Position numbers and translations under genes: made by a program
NCBI GenBank assembly: GCA_964511015.1
Contig: CAZEDX010000001.1
Span: forward strand, 1-64,000
Source of the DNA: FEN-1099 sp964511015
GTDB taxonomy: Bacteria > Lernaellota > Lernaellaia > Lernaellales > Lernaellaceae
Length of the DNA: 64,000 nucleotides
Direction of reading: 5' to 3'
Part shown: one piece after another, positions 35,008 to 45,836 of the stretch
Layout of the letters: every line of letters begins with the position of its first letter
How positions within the stretch are numbered: the stretch's first letter is position 1
The notes under the pieces: model-generated
What the model was told of the DNA's origin: nothing
Databases searched by the model: none
Seen by the model: the letters and a program-made list of their open reading frames with translations, nothing else

Positions 35008-37530
35008 ATGATCGGAAAACCCGTCACCGCCGGACAAGTGGTGGATGTAGCGGTGGGGTTGCCGGTCCCGCAAACCTATCACTACCTCATGCCGGCCCGT
35101 TTGCACGGGTTAGCGCGGGTAGGGGTTCGCGTTCAGGTTCCTTTTGGCAAACGCAAGGTGGTCACCGGATTCGTGGTGGGGCTGCCGGAATTGAGCGAAC
35201 GGACGGACCTGCGCGAGATCGACGACATTCCTGATCCGGAAGCGGTGTTCAACGAGCGCCAACTGGAGTTTTACCGTTTTATTGCCCATTACTATTTCGC
35301 TCCGTTGGGCGAGGTGATTCGCACGGCGTTGCCCGCCGGCCTGTTCAAGAGCACACGGCCGGTCATCGCGTTGACGGAGGCTGGTCGCAAAGCGCTGGCC
35401 GGTCCGTTGTTGGATACGTCCGACCGGGCGCTGCTCGACCATTTGGTGGCCGGCGAGGAACTGACGCTCAAGGCGTTGGAAACGCGGTTGGGGCGTGATC
35501 CGAAGAGCGATGTCCAACGTTTGCTGCGTTGGAACTTCGTGACGCAACGTTACCGGCTGTCGCCGCTGACGGCCAAGCGCAAACTCGAACGGTGTTGGCG
35601 CCTGCGTCCGGGACTGTCGCTCGAAGAAGCCGTCGGCATGCTCGGCCGTTCGACTCCCAAACGGTTGGCAGTACTTCAAGCTTTAGCTTCCACCGCGGGC
35701 TGGATCTCGATGGCCCAACTGGCCGAAAAGGTTGCTGATCCGCGGGCGACGGTGAATCTGCTCGTTGCGGCCGGGTTAGTGGAAGAAACCGATCGCGAGG
35801 TCTACCGCGATATCGCTTGTGAGGTAGGTTGTTTTGCGGCGAGCGAAGTGGTTTTGCATCCGGAACAGCGGCACGCCGTTGAAGTTGTGGAACGCTGCCT
35901 GACAGGGCGCCACTACCGAGCCTTCTGTTTACATGGGGTTACCGGATCAGGCAAGACGGAAGTCTATTTGCGCTTGGTGGAACGATGCCTCAAAATGGGG
36001 CGAAGCGCGGTGGTGCTGGTGCCGGAGATCTCACTGACACCCCAATTCCTAGGGCGATTTGTCAGCCGCCTGGGGTCGGTTGTCGCCCCATATCATTCGC
36101 AGCTTTCCGACGGCGAGCGTTACGACCAGTGGCGCAAGATGCAACGTGGCGAGGCACGGGTGGTCGTCGGGGCCCGTAGCGCACTGTTCGCTCCGTTTGA
36201 AAACATCGGCCTTATTGTTGTTGATGAAGAGCACGAGCCGAGTTTCAAGCAGGAAGACGGAGTGACCTATCATGCACGAGACATGGCGCTCAAACTTGGC
36301 ACGTTGCATCAGTGCCCTGTCGTGCTCGGTTCGGCCACACCCAGCCTGGAAACCTACGCCGCAGCCAAAGCCGGCCGTTTCCATCTCCTGGAACTGACCG
36401 AACGCCCTACGGGGGCGCCAATGCCGAAGGTAGATATGATCGCCATGCGCGAGTTCATGGCCCACCGCCCGCTACGCAAGGGTAAAACGCTGGCGGAACC
36501 GTCGCCGCGCAAAGAAACGACTGTGCGGCGCGTACTGTCGGAACGTCTGCTGACCGCTTTGCGTGAAACCCATGCTGCGGGCGAGCAAGCAATATTGTTT
36601 CTCAACCGGCGCGGATACTCGACCTACGCGGTCTGTCTGGAATGCGGGACACCGTTACGCTGTCCACTGTGTGACATTGCCTTAACATATCACGAAAAGG
36701 CTCAACGGCTGCACTGTCATTATTGCGACTACCAAGCACCGCCGCCGGCTACATGCGCGAAATGCGCCGGGGTGCACCTCTTTTTCGGCGGCATGGGCAC
36801 AGAACGTTTGGAGAAGGAGGTAGCGGAAGCACTGCCCGGTGCGCGCTTACTGCGAATGGATCGCGACACTATCCGCAAACGCGGTGATTTGTACGATGTA
36901 CTTGGCGCTTTTGCCCGGCGCGAAGCCGATATTCTAGTCGGCACCCAAATGGTCGCGAAGGGGCATGACTTTCCCGCGGTGACGTTGGTTGGGGTCATCG
37001 ATGCCGATGCCGCGTTGCTCTTCCCCGATTTCCACGCGGCCGAAAGAGCCTTTCAACTGGTGAGTCAGGTGGCCGGCCGTGCGGGGCGGGCCGATCTGCC
37101 CGGACGTGTTTTATTGCAGTCGTTTCAACCCGAGCATTACGCGCTGGTTGCGGCCAGTCGACATGACTATCCTGCCTTTTTTGCAGAGGAATCGCGGCGG
37201 CGGGCCGAGTTGCATTATCCGCCGGCCGGACGTCTGGCGGTTCTCAAGATCACCTCGCCCAATGCCAAGGCCGGGCTCGAAGCGTGCCGCATTGCAGCCC
37301 GCGCTGGTACCTGGGCGACCAGCCTGGGCGATATTGCCTCGGCGGCGACGTTAGGGCCCGCTGCTTCTCTCATGCATCGGTTGCAGGGCAAGCACCATTG
37401 GAACCTACTGATCAAAGCGGAAAAACCGTCTGATCTCATGCGGTTGTGCAAGCGGCTGCTGTCCAGATTAGGCGATGCGCCGCCCATGGTGACATTCAAG
37501 CTCGATGTGGATCCGGTCACATTAGCCTGA
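35008..37530 (+). CDS. priA: Primosomal replication restart helicase PriA
   Basis: 840-residue superfamily 2 DNA helicase that reloads the replisome at stalled forks. N-terminal 3'-DNA-binding domain, then Walker A GVTGSGKTEVYLR, Walker B VVDEEHEPSFKQEDG (DEEH box), the zinc-binding insert with CLECG, CPLC, CHYC and CAKC (eight cysteines), and motif VI QVAGRAGRADLPG. Length and domain order are normal. Three bases after galU, so probably co-transcribed with it. Confidence 0.96.
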   Translation: MIGKPVTAGQVVDVAVGLPVPQTYHYLMPARLHGLARVGVRVQVPFGKRKVVTGFVVGLPELSERTDLREIDDIPDPEAVFNERQLEFYRFIAHYYFAPLGEVIRTALPAGLFKSTRPVIALTEAGRKALAGPLLDTSDRALLDHLVAGEELTLKALETRLGRDPKSDVQRLLRWNFVTQRYRLSPLTAKRKLERCWRLRPGLSLEEAVGMLGRSTPKRLAVLQALASTAGWISMAQLAEKVADPRATVNLLVAAGLVEETDREVYRDIACEVGCFAASEVVLHPEQRHAVEVVERCLTGRHYRAFCLHGVTGSGKTEVYLRLVERCLKMGRSAVVLVPEISLTPQFLGRFVSRLGSVVAPYHSQLSDGERYDQWRKMQRGEARVVVGARSALFAPFENIGLIVVDEEHEPSFKQEDGVTYHARDMALKLGTLHQCPVVLGSATPSLETYAAAKAGRFHLLELTERPTGAPMPKVDMIAMREFMAHRPLRKGKTLAEPSPRKETTVRRVLSERLLTALRETHAAGEQAILFLNRRGYSTYAVCLECGTPLRCPLCDIALTYHEKAQRLHCHYCDYQAPPPATCAKCAGVHLFFGGMGTERLEKEVAEALPGARLLRMDRDTIRKRGDLYDVLGAFARREADILVGTQMVAKGHDFPAVTLVGVIDADAALLFPDFHAAERAFQLVSQVAGRAGRADLPGRVLLQSFQPEHYALVAASRHDYPAFFAEESRRRAELHYPPAGRLAVLKITSPNAKAGLEACRIAARAGTWATSLGDIASAATLGPAASLMHRLQGKHHWNLLIKAEKPSDLMRLCKRLLSRLGDAPPMVTFKLDVDPVTLA

Positions 37531-37639
37531 CCGGTGGGGTCTATCGTTGCTGGGTGGAACGTCGCGAACAAGACGTGTTACAATGATAAATTATAGGTGG
37601 CGGACTGTTGGTCACAACCACAGAAAGACCGGGGTATAG

Positions 37640-38791
37640 GTGGAAGATACTCAGGGTAAAGAAGAACGCATCAGGCACCGAATTCTGATTGTCGACGACG
37701 AAGAAGAGAATCTGGATTTGTTGTCATCGGCCCTTCGCCGGGGCAATGTCGTGCTTCGTGCCCGCAGCGGCGAAGAAGCGATTCAGACCATCGCGGTGGA
37801 AGAAGTGCATCTGGTGATCACCGACCAAAAAATGCCAGGCATCACCGGCATTGAGCTGTTGTCGATTTTGCAGCGTGACTATCCGGACATCGGCCGGATA
37901 CTGGTAACCGGCTACGGCGACATGACCGTGGCGGTCGACGCAATCAACAAAGGGCAGGTACACCGTTTTGCCACCAAGCCGTGGGATCCGACCACGATCA
38001 AGAACATGGTGGCGCAGGAACTGGCACGTTATGACCTAGTTATCGGGAACAAACGGATGACGCAGGACCTGATCGCCAAAAACGAGGAACTACGCCGCCT
38101 AAACGAAGAAATACGTGAGCAGAAGAACGAAACCGAGAAAGTGGCAGAGGAATACCGACGCCAACGAGAGTTGGCTATCGAAATGAGCGAGAAATTCGCC
38201 AAGGCGAACCTCGAACTGATCAAAGCCCAGGAAGAGATCAAGCTCAAAAACACCAAGCTGGAAGCGGTCAACAAGAAACTTGAGCAACTCAGCATCACCG
38301 ATGGTCTGACCGGTTTTTTCAATCACCGGCATATGAAACAGATATTGGAAAGCGAGATCGGCCGCGCTCGACGATATAACCTCAGTCTGTCGATCTTGAT
38401 GGTCGACCTCGATCGCTTCAAAGAGGTCAACGATACCTACGGACACTTGTTCGGTGACACGGTGCTGCGGCGTTCGGCGGAGATTATTCGCCGGAATATC
38501 CGTGAAACCGACTTTCCAACGCGCTACGGCGGCGATGAGTTTCTGATCATTCTGCCGCATACCGGTTTGGATCGAGCGAAGTTTCTGGCCAAACGTATAC
38601 ATTCGGACCTTAAAAGCCACCCATTTTTGCCCCCGAACGGCGAGAAATTCCACCAGAGCGCTAGTATCGGTATCGGCTACTATCCGCACGCCCAGATTGA
38701 AGATCCGGAAGGACTGATTAAGGTAGTGGATGAGGCTTTGTACTCGGCCAAAGAGCAAGGGCGTGATCGCATAGTGGTGGCCGCCTCTTGA
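37640..38791 (+). CDS. Response regulator with GGDEF diguanylate cyclase domain
   Basis: 383 residues, GTG start. The receiver domain (about 13-130) has the acidic pair VDDEEE and phospho-acceptor Asp62 in VITDQKMPG. A coiled coil of about 80 residues (140-218) follows, then a GGDEF domain with RYGGDEF (297-301). An RETD inhibitory I-site sits five residues before GGDEF, so the enzyme should make c-di-GMP and be inhibited by it. It ends where the histidine kinase begins, and that kinase is the obvious partner. A c-di-GMP riboswitch lies 5 kb downstream. Confidence 0.93.
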   Translation: MEDTQGKEERIRHRILIVDDEEENLDLLSSALRRGNVVLRARSGEEAIQTIAVEEVHLVITDQKMPGITGIELLSILQRDYPDIGRILVTGYGDMTVAVDAINKGQVHRFATKPWDPTTIKNMVAQELARYDLVIGNKRMTQDLIAKNEELRRLNEEIREQKNETEKVAEEYRRQRELAIEMSEKFAKANLELIKAQEEIKLKNTKLEAVNKKLEQLSITDGLTGFFNHRHMKQILESEIGRARRYNLSLSILMVDLDRFKEVNDTYGHLFGDTVLRRSAEIIRRNIRETDFPTRYGGDEFLIILPHTGLDRAKFLAKRIHSDLKSHPFLPPNGEKFHQSASIGIGYYPHAQIEDPEGLIKVVDEALYSAKEQGRDRIVVAAS

Positions 38792-38799
38792 GGAACGAA

Positions 38800-40426
<1,627 letters not shown>

Positions 40427-40440
<14 letters not shown>

Positions 40441-40948
40441 CATCTTGACCTATCCCAATCCGCTCCTGCGCGAAAAAGCCCGACCGGTCACGGAATTCGG
40501 CGATATGCTCAAAGCAATTGCCCGGGACATGGCGGAAACGATGTATGCCGAGCCAGGTGTCGGTCTGGCTGCAACGCAGATCGGTGTCTCGTTGCGTTTG
40601 ATTACCATCGACGTGAGGGAAGCCGAGGGGGAATCGGGCGAACTATTGAAATTGGCCAACCCGGAAATCATTGAGCAGGAAGGTGAGATCATCGGCGAGG
40701 AAGGCTGCCTGTCGGTGCCGGGTGTGCGCGAAGACGTCAAACGTGCGGAACGAATCAAAGTTCGCGCGCAGGATTTGGACGGCCAGGAAAAAATTATCGA
40801 AGCCGAGGGTTTTTTAGCCGTCGTTTTTCAGCACGAAATCGATCATCTTGACGGCATCTTATTTATCGACCGGCTCAGTCCGCTGAAACGCGCGGGTATC
40901 AAACGGCGTCTGCGCCGAGAGGCGGAACAGGCCGCGGACAACGGTTGA
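40427..40948 (+). CDS. def: Peptide deformylase
   Basis: Removes the formyl group from new proteins; 173 residues, metal-dependent. The three family motifs are GVGLAATQIG, EEGCLSVPG (Cys ligand) and QHEIDHLDG (two His ligands and the catalytic Glu). Start ATG at 40427 follows GGGGG and overlaps the kinase gene by 14 bases; the frame is open further upstream but family proteins begin near this point. Followed at once by fmt, the formylating enzyme. Confidence 0.96.
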
Positions 40949-40953
40949 TTCCC

Positions 40954-41880
40954 ATGCGCATCATGTACATGGGCACACCGCCCTATGCGGCCAAGATACT
41001 TCGGACTCTGATTGAGGCGAATTGCGTTCCTTATCTGGTGGTGACCCAACCGGATCGTCCTGCCGGACGCAGCCAACGTTTGACTCCTCCCCCGGTCAAG
41101 GAAGTGGCCCAGACGTTTGGCATTCCGGTGCGGCAACCGGAAAAGATCACCCGGGAGGTGCGCGAAGAACTGATCGCCACGCAACCCGACATCATTCTGG
41201 TGGCGGCATTTGGTAAGATTTTGCGTCGGCCTCTACTAGAGGCGCCCAAGTACGGTTGCCTGAACGCCCATGCCGGCCTGTTGCCGGCCTATCGAGGCGC
41301 TGCGCCGGTCAATTGGACGCTGGTTCGCGGTGAAACCGAATCGGGAGTTACCATCATCCGCATGGACGAAGGAATCGATACCGGCCCGATACTGGCCGTG
41401 CAGCGGTTGCCGATAGACCCGAACGACAACGCCGGCTCCCTGTTGAACAAAATGGCAGATGTGGCCGGTCCATTGTTCGTTGAGACCATGAATCGCTACG
41501 TGGCCGGCGAGATCAAACCGCAGCCGCAATCTTCCGAAGGGGCGGGCTATGCTCCGCAGCTCAAGAAGGAGGACGGCTTGCTCGATTGGACGATGCCGGC
41601 GAACCGCGTGGTGGATCACGTGCGCGGCATGACACCCTGGCCGGGGGCATATACCCACTGGCGTGGTAAGACAATAAAAATATTGGCGGCGCGGCCGACC
41701 GAAGGGAACGGGGAGCCTGGGGTTGTATTGTGCGCCAAAAAGGCACTGGTGGTTGCCGCCGGTTCTGGAGCGGTTTCGTTGTTGCAACTGCAGATGGACG
41801 GCAAGAAGGCATTAGAAGCGGCTGCGTTTCTCAACGGTGCGGGAATGGTCGCAGGCGAAAGGCTAGGCCCGCCAGTATGA
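40954..41880 (+). CDS. fmt: Methionyl-tRNA formyltransferase
   Basis: Adds the formyl group to initiator Met-tRNA. 308 residues from the ATG at 40954 (MRIMYMGTPPYAAKIL); a TTG nine bases earlier overlaps the def stop. Active-site and formyl-donor motifs: NAHAGLLPAYRGAAPVNW with the catalytic Asn-x-His, and the later Asp in GVTIIRMDEGIDTGPIL. The C-terminal oligonucleotide-binding domain follows. It overlaps rsmB by four bases. Confidence 0.96.
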   Translation: MRIMYMGTPPYAAKILRTLIEANCVPYLVVTQPDRPAGRSQRLTPPPVKEVAQTFGIPVRQPEKITREVREELIATQPDIILVAAFGKILRRPLLEAPKYGCLNAHAGLLPAYRGAAPVNWTLVRGETESGVTIIRMDEGIDTGPILAVQRLPIDPNDNAGSLLNKMADVAGPLFVETMNRYVAGEIKPQPQSSEGAGYAPQLKKEDGLLDWTMPANRVVDHVRGMTPWPGAYTHWRGKTIKILAARPTEGNGEPGVVLCAKKALVVAAGSGAVSLLQLQMDGKKALEAAAFLNGAGMVAGERLGPPV

Positions 41881-43214
41881 GTTCGAATGCTCGTTCGGTC
41901 GCTATGTCTGTGCTGCGCCGTGTATTCACGGACGAGGCATATTCCGACCTCGCGTTGTCGGCGGCGTTGGATCATTCCGCACTTGCGCCGGCTGATCGTC
42001 GCTTGGTTACTGAACTGGTTTACGGCGTTTTACGTAACCGCACCTACCTCGATTGGCACATCGATCGCATTTCTCGCCGGCCAATCGCCGAGATGGAGTT
42101 CCGCGTAGCCGATGCTTTGCGACTAGGTGTCTACCAACTGCTCTTTCTGGATCGGATTCCGCCTCACGCCGCCGTCAATGAGACGGTGGACTTAGTACCG
42201 CGGCGAGCCGCCGGTCTAGTCAACGCGCTCCTGCGCCGCGTCCCGGTGGGAAAAAGCGGACGCATTAGCCCCCCGGGCGATTGGATGAAAACGGTGGCGA
42301 TTCGATATTCTCACCCGCGATGGATGCTGGAAGCAGCCGTAGATCAGTTCGGTCGTGATGCCACATTAGCCTTGGTTCGGGCCAACCAGGAACGACCGAC
42401 TTTTGTTTTACGTGTCAATCCGCTGGTTGCAACCCGCGAGCAGGTGTTGCAGGAACTGGCCCTCCTCAAAGCCGTTCCCACTAAATACTCGCCATGGGGC
42501 ATTGAGGTGGAGCGGTCTGACGAAGCTCTGCGCCATGCGGCATTTCGCGACGGCCGTTGCACGGTGCAGAGCGAAGCATCACAGATCGTTGGCGAATTGG
42601 TCGGGGCACGCGAACGCGAACAGATACTCGACGTATGCGCCGCGCCTGGCGGGAAAACAACCCACCTGGCGGCGCTGGTCGGGGAAGGGGGAAGGGTAGT
42701 AGCCGGCGATGTCCACCCGCACCGGCTACGCTTGTTGCGCAGCAACCTGCGGCGCTTGGATGTTCGCAACGTTTCGGTCCTCCAATTGGATGCCACGCGG
42801 TCTCTCGAATTGGGCATCGAAAACCGGCGCTTTGACCGGGTACTTGTCGATGCTCCTTGTACTGCGTTGGGAACCCTGGCCAAGAGCCCGGAACTGCGTT
42901 GGCGATTGCACCGCGAAGACCCGGAACGGTTGGCGGCGATTCAACTGACCATTCTACGCAATGCCGCCGAGTTGGTTCGACCTGGTGGGGCGCTGATCTA
43001 TGCCGTTTGTACATGGACCAAACACGAAACGACCGGCGTGCTAAACAAATTCCTGGCGGCGAATCCACACTTCCGTTTGGACGATTTGCGCCGGGAGTAT
43101 GCTTCGCGTTACGATACCTTTATCAGGGAAGACGGAACGTTCATGTCATTGCCGCACGAGACAGGCTCGGAAGGCTTTTTCGCCGTGCGCTTGCTTCGTC
43201 AGGAGTCGTCATGA
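41877..43214 (+). CDS. rsmB: 16S rRNA m5C967 methyltransferase RsmB
   Basis: 445 residues from the ATG at 41877 inside the fmt stop codon. An N-terminal NusB-like RNA-binding domain (about 1-130) is followed by the Sun/RsmB catalytic domain, with SAM motif DVCAAPGGKTTHLA, motif IV VDAPCTALG with the releasing Cys, and motif VI YAVCTW with the nucleophilic Cys. The PCTALG variant replaces the usual PCSGLG or PCSATG; the Cys itself is kept. The def-fmt-rsmB-rpe order is common in bacteria. Confidence 0.94.
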   Translation: MSSNARSVAMSVLRRVFTDEAYSDLALSAALDHSALAPADRRLVTELVYGVLRNRTYLDWHIDRISRRPIAEMEFRVADALRLGVYQLLFLDRIPPHAAVNETVDLVPRRAAGLVNALLRRVPVGKSGRISPPGDWMKTVAIRYSHPRWMLEAAVDQFGRDATLALVRANQERPTFVLRVNPLVATREQVLQELALLKAVPTKYSPWGIEVERSDEALRHAAFRDGRCTVQSEASQIVGELVGAREREQILDVCAAPGGKTTHLAALVGEGGRVVAGDVHPHRLRLLRSNLRRLDVRNVSVLQLDATRSLELGIENRRFDRVLVDAPCTALGTLAKSPELRWRLHREDPERLAAIQLTILRNAAELVRPGGALIYAVCTWTKHETTGVLNKFLAANPHFRLDDLRREYASRYDTFIREDGTFMSLPHETGSEGFFAVRLLRQESS

Positions 43215-43876
43215 TTGTTGCTCCTAGCATCCTGTCGGCCGATTTTTCGCGTCTTGGAGAAGAGATCAAAGCGGTTGAGGCCGCTGGTGCGGATTGGATT
43301 CATGTCGATGTCATGGACGGAGTATTCGTGCCCAATATCACCATCGGCCAGCCGGTGGTGCGGGCCCTGCGCAAAGTGACGGATCTGCCGCTCGATGTGC
43401 ACCTGATGATCACCGATCCGGGCCGGTATATCGACGAATTCGCCCGAGCGGGTGCCGATTGGATCACCATTCACCAGGAAGCGTGCCTGCACGTTCACCG
43501 GTGTCTGCAACAGATCCGTGCCGCGGGTAAAAAGGCGGGTATTAGCTTGAATCCGGCCACGTCGGCGGACACGATCGAGCACGTGTTGACGGAAGTCGAT
43601 CTGGTGCTGGTGATGAGCGTGAACCCTGGCTTCGGCGGGCAGAAATTCATCCCCGCGGCCCTCGACAAGATAAGGACCATCCGGCGCATGTTGCATGAGC
43701 GAAATCTGCGCAATGTGTTAATCGAGGTAGACGGTGGTATTGGCCCGGACAACATCGGAGAAGTGTTACGTGCCGGGGCAGACGCTGTAGTCGCGGGTAA
43801 TGCGGTGTTCTCACAGCTTGACTACGCGGTTCCAATTCGAGCCATGAAAAATGCATCCCTGGCTTCGTTGGTGTAA
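43211..43876 (+). CDS. rpe: Ribulose-phosphate 3-epimerase
   Basis: Interconverts ribulose-5-phosphate and xylulose-5-phosphate in the pentose phosphate pathway. 221 residues from the ATG at 43211, overlapping the rsmB stop. The TIM-barrel signatures are HVDVMDGVFVPNITIG, LDVHLMI, MSVNPGFGGQKFIP and EVDGGIGPDN, covering the metal ligands and catalytic aspartates. Last gene of the def operon. Confidence 0.97.
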   Translation: MIVAPSILSADFSRLGEEIKAVEAAGADWIHVDVMDGVFVPNITIGQPVVRALRKVTDLPLDVHLMITDPGRYIDEFARAGADWITIHQEACLHVHRCLQQIRAAGKKAGISLNPATSADTIEHVLTEVDLVLVMSVNPGFGGQKFIPAALDKIRTIRRMLHERNLRNVLIEVDGGIGPDNIGEVLRAGADAVVAGNAVFSQLDYAVPIRAMKNASLASLV

Positions 43877-44025
43877 GTAATCGAATAGAAAAGGACAGTC
43901 GGTCGGGAAAGGCAATTTTAGTCATTCCAGAGCAGCAAATCGGGTTAAGCTTTTCCATCAACCATCCGAAACGAAAATTCAGAATGATCGGTACGTGGGC
44001 GCGAGACATGGTGTGTCGCGTCTAC

Positions 44026-44114
44026 CCTAACCGACAAAGGCAAACCCGTCGTGAGGCGGGGACGCAAAGCCAACGGGTCTCGCAAATCGAGACGGCCGGG
44101 TTGCCGAAGTTAGG
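44026..44114 (+). ncRNA. Cyclic di-GMP-I (GEMM-I) riboswitch
   Basis: All core elements are present. P1 is CCTAAC (44026-44031) with GTTAGG (44109-44114). GGCAAACC opens P2, whose stem CCCGTC/GGCGGG is capped by a GTGA tetraloop (44051-44054). The conserved GACGCAAAGCC follows, then P3 GTCTCG (44077-44082) with CGAGAC (44088-44093), and the closing GGGTTGCCGAA. The base aligned with G20 of the Vc2 riboswitch is G, favouring c-di-GMP over cGAMP. The 3' strand of P1 carries AGG only three bases from the ATG of the next gene, so ligand binding could hide the ribosome-binding site. Bases 43877-44025 hold no other gene. Confidence 0.92.
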
Positions 44115-44117
44115 ACC

Positions 44118-45626
44118 ATGAATCGCTACAGCACTACATCCGCGAATCGTTTCACCACGTTTTTTCAGACCAGCCAGACAGCGCGAGATTCTCTTTGGGC
44201 TTTCCTTGTCGCGATAGCACTCAGTGTCGCAATTTTGGTGGTGGCCGAAACTGCTCTGGCAAGTGAAAGCCGTACGCTGCGGCAAGCAACTGTGTTGGAA
44301 GCAAGTGAGGTTGCGCATTGCCTCAGCGATGACGGATCAGCCATGACGACGGAAATCTGTCACTTCCGGAACCATCGACTTGCCGGTCGCCCCACCTTCG
44401 GTGATCGGCGGGACAATGGTGTGGTTTCCATCTATGCTGATGAGTTGATCTGGGGGACCGACCTTGGCTACAGCGTACGTATTGATGACATGACCATCTA
44501 CTTCTTTGGCGACACCCTGCCGGTCACCAAATGGAATGCCGGGAAGCCGCATATCTACGGATCGTTGCTGGGTGTTCCGTATGCCTATGACTACAACGAC
44601 GACCGTGAGTTGGATTGGGTGGAAACTTCGATGACGGTCGATGGTCATCTGCGCTACGAAACGGTGACCGAACGGGCGGCGTTTGACGCCAGCGGCGCGG
44701 AAACCGGTTTGCTGAACGAGGTCGAACGGCACTTCATGTTTCCCAACGGTGAACCCTCTGGTGTCGAAGGCGGCTTTTGGGTTCCGACTGGCGTAGCCCA
44801 AGTGGACGAACAGACGATCTACTACTGGTACGGCAAATATGTGCACAATCCGAAATGCGACCAAACTCATCTCCTTGAAATGGATGTCAGCTCTGGCGAG
44901 TGGCGTTACATCGCTCCTTTCGCCGATCGCAAATTTATCCAGGTGGCGCCAGTGTTGGTTGACAACGAGAGTTACGGAGGGACTGGTCGTAACTGCGAAA
45001 TACCCTGGTCGCGACCTGGCGAGCGTGGATTCCTGATCTATGGCAGCGGCATGGACGTGGCCAGCGAAGACGGGGCAAGTGACGACTGGTCGTTTGCCGA
45101 ATGTACATTCGATTTGAGCACCAACTACCGTGAGGGGTCGATGTACTTGGCCTACGTGAGCCTTGATGATCTGGAACGGCCGGATGTGGCGCAGAGGATC
45201 TACTACTATACCGGTAATCCGGATGGTTGTTGGGCGCGTGGCAACCTAGATGCGGCGGTCCCAATCATCGAAGACCAATCTTTCGGTGAGTTCTCGGTGA
45301 AACAAGTGCCGGGTACCGACTACCTGGTGATGGCCTATGACCAGTATTACTTCTATCTGCGCGCGGCCAAGTTGACCCAACCGTGGCGTTGGTCTTCACC
45401 ACGGCAATCCGGTTCGGCCGGATATGGTAATCTGCTGGTCGACGGGTCGCTTGAAGTTGTCAACGATGTCCAGGTCGGTGAATCGTACAACATCGAGCAA
45501 GCACTGTTTTTCGACCGGGTTGTTTCTACTTGGCGCGGCACTGCGCGCGACCCTTTGATGTTGCACTACGGCACCTATGTCTACTCTGCTTTCACCGATT
45601 TGACCGAACTGACGCAGGGACTGTAA
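44118..45626 (+). CDS. Secreted beta-propeller-like protein under c-di-GMP control
   Basis: 502 residues. A long basic N-region is followed by a hydrophobic helix (about 27-46) and ALASES, so it is probably exported. The mature part resembles DUF4185-type five-bladed propellers: DDMTIYFFGDTLP, a block of aromatic-rich blades, and GRNCEIPWSRPGERGFLIYGSG. Members are extracellular and often near polysaccharide-acting proteins. There is no alternative start; the ATG is four bases past the riboswitch. Control of a secreted protein by c-di-GMP suggests a role in attachment or matrix. The enzymatic or binding role is unknown. Confidence 0.55.
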   Translation: MNRYSTTSANRFTTFFQTSQTARDSLWAFLVAIALSVAILVVAETALASESRTLRQATVLEASEVAHCLSDDGSAMTTEICHFRNHRLAGRPTFGDRRDNGVVSIYADELIWGTDLGYSVRIDDMTIYFFGDTLPVTKWNAGKPHIYGSLLGVPYAYDYNDDRELDWVETSMTVDGHLRYETVTERAAFDASGAETGLLNEVERHFMFPNGEPSGVEGGFWVPTGVAQVDEQTIYYWYGKYVHNPKCDQTHLLEMDVSSGEWRYIAPFADRKFIQVAPVLVDNESYGGTGRNCEIPWSRPGERGFLIYGSGMDVASEDGASDDWSFAECTFDLSTNYREGSMYLAYVSLDDLERPDVAQRIYYYTGNPDGCWARGNLDAAVPIIEDQSFGEFSVKQVPGTDYLVMAYDQYYFYLRAAKLTQPWRWSSPRQSGSAGYGNLLVDGSLEVVNDVQVGESYNIEQALFFDRVVSTWRGTARDPLMLHYGTYVYSAFTDLTELTQGL

Positions 45627-45713
45627 TTAGTTCGGCGTTCTCAAAAGTCCCGGGGCAACGCGGAACCCAAAAAGCTGACGGCCTCAGGCCTCAAAAAGAA
45701 TCAGAAATCCCCC

Positions 45714-45742
45714 TTGACGCTAGGCCGGAATTTGTCTAAAAG
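45714..45742 (+). promoter_or_regulatory. Candidate promoter of tRNA-Pro
   Basis: TTGACG (45714-45719) and TAAAAG (45737-45742) with a 17-base spacer, 14 bases upstream of the mature tRNA end. The rest of 45627-45756 shows no gene. Confidence 0.5.
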
Positions 45743-45756
45743 TAGCGACCCAACGG

Positions 45757-45833
45757 CGGGATGTGGCTCAGTCTGGTAGAGCACCTGGTTCGGGACCAGG
45801 GGGTCGCTGGTTCAAATCCAGTCATCCCGACCA
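45757..45833 (+). tRNA. tRNA-Pro (anticodon CGG)
   Basis: Complete cloverleaf. Acceptor CGGGATG/CATCCCG, D arm GCTC/GAGC, anticodon stem CCTGG/CCAGG with loop TTCGGGA (anticodon CGG at 45791-45793), and T arm CTGG-TTCAAAT-CCAG. The 3' CCA is encoded (45831-45833). A tyrosine integrase remnant ends three bases beyond it, marking the tRNA as a likely past integration site. Confidence 0.97.
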
Positions 45834-45836
45834 ATG

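Noticed and set aside
45757..45833. Complete genomic island with a matching attR in the window
   Set aside because: I could not find a second copy of the tRNA 3' end downstream, so no island boundary can be drawn.
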